From Marinimicrobium locisalis (lineage in GTDB: Bacteria; Pseudomonadota; Gammaproteobacteria; Pseudomonadales; Cellvibrionaceae), in the NCBI RefSeq assembly GCF_039822625.1, contig NZ_JBDLLG010000014.1, positions 62,001-126,000 of the forward strand: 64,000 nucleotides of DNA, in the 5' to 3' direction. The position numbers and the translations under genes are program-made. The notes beneath the pieces were generated by a model that ran no database searches, had not been told where the DNA came from, and worked only from the letters and a program-made list of their open reading frames with translations. Positions 61,580 through 64,000 of the stretch are shown here, piece after piece. Numbering within the stretch: the first letter of the stretch is position 1; each line of letters opens with the position of its first letter.

Positions 61580-63388
61580 TTACCAGCTGCCGAGCTGAAG
61601 CGTATAGCTGCTGGGGGCCTGCTTAACATAAATGTAGTGCGTGCAGTGAGTGGCCCCTGTGGAGACGGCGCTAAAGCCGTTGACCACTTGCGCCACATCG
61701 CTCAGGGTCTGGCCGTTGCAATTGGTGATGTCATACAACACCCCATCGCTCACGTTCCAGCTACCCAGGCGCAGCTGGCCGCTGCCGTGCTCATAGGAGA
61801 TGCATTGCCCCTGTGACACTGTCACCGGGCTGCCACCGCCGCTGATGGCATTGCCCGCATTACAGGTTGAATCACCCGGCGTGCTGGGCGAGGAACTGCT
61901 TGAGGACTGGCTGGAGCTAGAGGACTGAGCCGAACTGGACGACTGGCTGGAAGAGCTGCCGGCGCCATTGCGTTGCGTTACTTCAAACCAGTTGATATTC
62001 CAACCGTCCCCGGTGGCCCGAAGGGTCACTTCCTGCTCCCCGGCCGAAAGGTCCACTTCGCTTTGCACCGTGGTCCAGTTTTGCCAATCGCCGGTGGCGG
62101 AGGCTTGCACCACATCCAGTACCGTGCCGCTGTTGGCGGCTTCCAGCTCAAAGTACGCCCCATTGTCCAATGACGCCAAACGGTAGCTCACTTCATAAAC
62201 GCCTGCTTGGGGCACATCAAGGGCGTAAGTCAGGGTATCGCCGGACTCAATCCAGCCAACGTTTTCACCGCCACCGTTATCCGAAGTGGTTTCAGTCTGC
62301 ACACCGCTCATTGAGCAATAATTTTCCGCTTCCACTTTTCCCGGCACAGCCACAGCGGCACAGCCGTTAGGGTCACCGTTGTCCCCGGTATCGCCATTGT
62401 CTCCGGTGTCGCCATCACTCCAGTTTCGAACAATCTCGCGAACCAAGGTGCCCGAGGCAGTGTACTGACCGTCTGACCAGCCGCCATTGGCACTGGCACC
62501 AGCCACCAAGGCGGATGCGCCTTCGTCTTTGTCGTTTAACGCCCAGTTGGCGTGGCTGATATTGTTCTGCTCGAAGAAATCCATCCAAACATTGGTTTCA
62601 TTGCGAGCCACGTTGCCGTCGCCATCGGCGTCCACGGTGCCCCACTCGGTCGCGAATAGGGGGATGCCCCGGTCCAACGCATACTGAGCTTTATCCCGCA
62701 GGAACTGGGTGTGAGTGCCCGCATAGAAGTGCAAGGTGTAGGCAATGTTGCTGTAGTTGGTAATGGGGTCATTGGCCGCTGCGTCCACATCCTGTGACCA
62801 AGTGGGCGTGCCCACAATAATCAGATTGTCCGGGTCGATGGCGCGAATGGCCGAAATCACCTGTTCCGCGTAAGGCTTGATAGTCCCGCTCCAGGAGACA
62901 CTGAGCGGCTCGTTATAAATCTCATAAATCACATTATCGTGCTGTCCGTACTCGGAGGCCATTTGCTCAAAGAAAGTAACCGCACTTTGGGTATAGTCCT
63001 CGGCGTGGTGACTGTGCCAGTCAATGATGACATACATATCGTTGGCAATGGCCGCGTCCACGACTGTACGGACCTTGTTCAGGTTGCCCTCCGGGTTTTC
63101 CAAATAACCGCCGGGTTCATCCACACCCATAGCGGCACGAACCAGTTCCGCATTCCAGTCCTGGGCGACGGTTTGTACGGCGCCGGCCGTGTAATACTTC
63201 TCGCCGCCCCAACCATCATTACTCCAAAACAAACTGGGCCCCGCCACGCTGTCGGGCGTGCCCCCGAACAGCAATTGATTGCCGTCCGTTGTAATGGGTG
63301 CGACGTCCGCCAGGGCGCCAATTGCCGATACCGATAGAACCAAAGCCGAAAACGCAGGCACGATTCGTTTAACGAGTGATAACCTCAT
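61580..63388 (-). CDS. Secreted GH5 cellulase with CBM6 and unassigned C-terminal module
   Basis: The 602-aa enzyme probably cuts beta-1,4-glucans outside the cell. A signal peptide ends at SAIGALA (about residue 27). The GH5 domain (about 30-325, closest to subfamily 2 by eye) has the acid/base Glu160 in IYNEP and the nucleophile Glu248 in FATEWG. A Gly/Asp/Thr repeat linker leads to a CBM6-like module (about 350-472, GKVEAENYCSM), then a poly-serine linker (476-501), then a final 97-residue domain with cysteines at 509, 529, 557 and 582 that I cannot assign. AAAGGAGG lies before ATG 63388. The domain plan resembles Cellvibrio and Saccharophagus cellulases. Confidence 0.9.
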   Translation of the reverse strand: MRLSLVKRIVPAFSALVLSVSAIGALADVAPITTDGNQLLFGGTPDSVAGPSLFWSNDGWGGEKYYTAGAVQTVAQDWNAELVRAAMGVDEPGGYLENPEGNLNKVRTVVDAAIANDMYVIIDWHSHHAEDYTQSAVTFFEQMASEYGQHDNVIYEIYNEPLSVSWSGTIKPYAEQVISAIRAIDPDNLIIVGTPTWSQDVDAAANDPITNYSNIAYTLHFYAGTHTQFLRDKAQYALDRGIPLFATEWGTVDADGDGNVARNETNVWMDFFEQNNISHANWALNDKDEGASALVAGASANGGWSDGQYTASGTLVREIVRNWSDGDTGDNGDTGDNGDPNGCAAVAVPGKVEAENYCSMSGVQTETTSDNGGGENVGWIESGDTLTYALDVPQAGVYEVSYRLASLDNGAYFELEAANSGTVLDVVQASATGDWQNWTTVQSEVDLSAGEQEVTLRATGDGWNINWFEVTQRNGAGSSSSQSSSSAQSSSSSQSSSSSSPSTPGDSTCNAGNAISGGGSPVTVSQGQCISYEHGSGQLRLGSWNVSDGVLYDITNCNGQTLSDVAQVVNGFSAVSTGATHCTHYIYVKQAPSSYTLQLGSW

Positions 63389-63574
63389 GATCGCTAGCCT
63401 CCTTTGAAGGTATTATTATGAATAGGCCGGTGGCGTCACCACCGAGGCCCTATTGAGCGGCATTCCACGCTCTGAGGCTACCCACTTTGTGCAATTCGGC
63501 CGGGGGAGTATCGATTCGGTCACATTTTTCAGCCAAAATCTACTCTAATAATAATGAAGGAGCCTCGTACCCGC

Positions 63575-64000
63575 ATGCCTAATGATGCCTCTCCCCCTCC
63601 CCAACCGCCCGTCGGCCGCGCCCCCGCCACCTCGCAAGCGGAAAAGCTGCGGCTTATCGACCAGGCCATTACCCACAAACAGCTCCATTTAGACGCTCAC
63701 ATTAACCTGCATGCCTTTTCGGCCTACTGTGGCCTCAGGCCCCGCGAGGTATCGACACTGATTAATACCTACCACCACAAACACTTTTTTGAGTTTATTA
63801 ACTACCACCGGGTGGAGGAAGTGAAGCGGCGACTAACGGAAAACAGCCAAGAAACCATACTGGAAATTGCGCTGCAGTGCGGTTTCAACAGCCAGTCGGC
63901 CTTTCAGCGCTTCTTTAAGCGCCTGGAGGGCATTACCCCGTCCCAATACCGCTGCCAGGCCAAGCGCTGCGGCCCTCCCCCGGCCCCAGCCCTCTCTTAA
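63575..64000 (+). CDS. Small AraC-type DNA-binding protein
   Basis: The protein (141 aa from ATG 63575, or 148 from 63554) is complete, ending with TAA at 64000. Two helix-turn-helix motifs fill it: HINLHAFSAYCGLRPREVSTLIN and TILEIALQCGFNSQSAFQRFFKRLEGITPSQYR. No ligand or dimerisation domain precedes them, only a Pro-rich stretch. AAGGAG overlaps the first ATG, so 63575 is favoured although its spacing of 12 nt is long. It is divergent from the GH5 gene and may control it. Confidence 0.78.
   Translation: MPNDASPPPQPPVGRAPATSQAEKLRLIDQAITHKQLHLDAHINLHAFSAYCGLRPREVSTLINTYHHKHFFEFINYHRVEEVKRRLTENSQETILEIALQCGFNSQSAFQRFFKRLEGITPSQYRCQAKRCGPPPAPALS

Overview
The window is about 60% GC, densely coded chromosome from a gammaproteobacterium. 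The block ponA / pilMNOPQ-aroK-aroB-(AAA-SPOR protein)-gltB-gltD-hemE matches the Pseudomonas-type order, as do rpmE-priA-(SPOR protein)-hslVU-DUF971. The GH5 cellulase with a CBM6 and a poly-serine linker, the TonB2/TtpC-type energy-transduction cluster and the small AraC-type regulator suggest a polysaccharide-degrading marine or soil member of the Cellvibrionales (Cellvibrio / Marinimicrobium / Saccharophagus relatives). The genus is an inference. No rRNA, tRNA, CRISPR array, prophage, transposase or integrase gene was recognised.

Layout. 72-7211 (minus): hemE, gltD, gltB, for haem synthesis and GOGAT ammonia assimilation. 7698-9650 (plus): a large Ig-like lipoprotein set inside an otherwise conserved block. 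9932-18205 (minus): AAA-SPOR protein, aroB, aroK, pilQ, pilP, pilO, pilN, pilM, i.e. shikimate enzymes and the type IV pilus alignment and secretin genes, divergent from ponA (PBP1a). 20940-21978 (minus): rpmE and a secreted nuclease. 22230-29196 (plus): priA, a SPOR protein, hslV-hslU behind a sigma32-like promoter, DUF971, and a DUF4136 lipoprotein. 29328-37167 (minus): msbA, ilvE, glnE, and a GspE/PilB-type ATPase. 37375-44295 (plus): DUF47-pit phosphate uptake, argE-argA, ilvD. 44379-49624 (minus): a TonB2-like cluster (DUF3450, TtpC-like, ExbB, ExbD, TonB, TPR). 49900-54992 (minus): rppH, ptsP, lgt, thyA, folA. 55161-59031: HAD phosphatase, imelysin-like lipoprotein, TetR regulator, DUF1853, a small membrane protein. 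59028-61458 (minus): pxpA-pxpB-pxpC (5-oxoprolinase). 61580-63388 (minus): secreted GH5 cellulase. 63575-64000 (plus): AraC-type regulator. Positions 1-71 show nothing I can assign.

The most unusual content is intergenic. Eight complete elements and one half-element of a structured repeat family lie at 24.5-24.9, 27.6-27.7, 28.1-28.6, 35.25-35.36 and 41.98-42.34 kb. Each has about 30-bp inverted arms around a 51-102 nt core. The arm sequence differs strongly from copy to copy, yet the two arms of one copy still pair. Short hairpins inside the core, of the form NNCA-N-GGATG-N'N', show compensatory changes between copies. Five copies begin within about 60 nt of a stop codon. All three pairs are head-to-head, with conserved GGCACTGAGG flanks facing each other. 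A second, REP-like repeat family (GTAGGGCGGATAAGCG type) lies in several of the same gaps. This pattern points to selection on a folded DNA or RNA structure.
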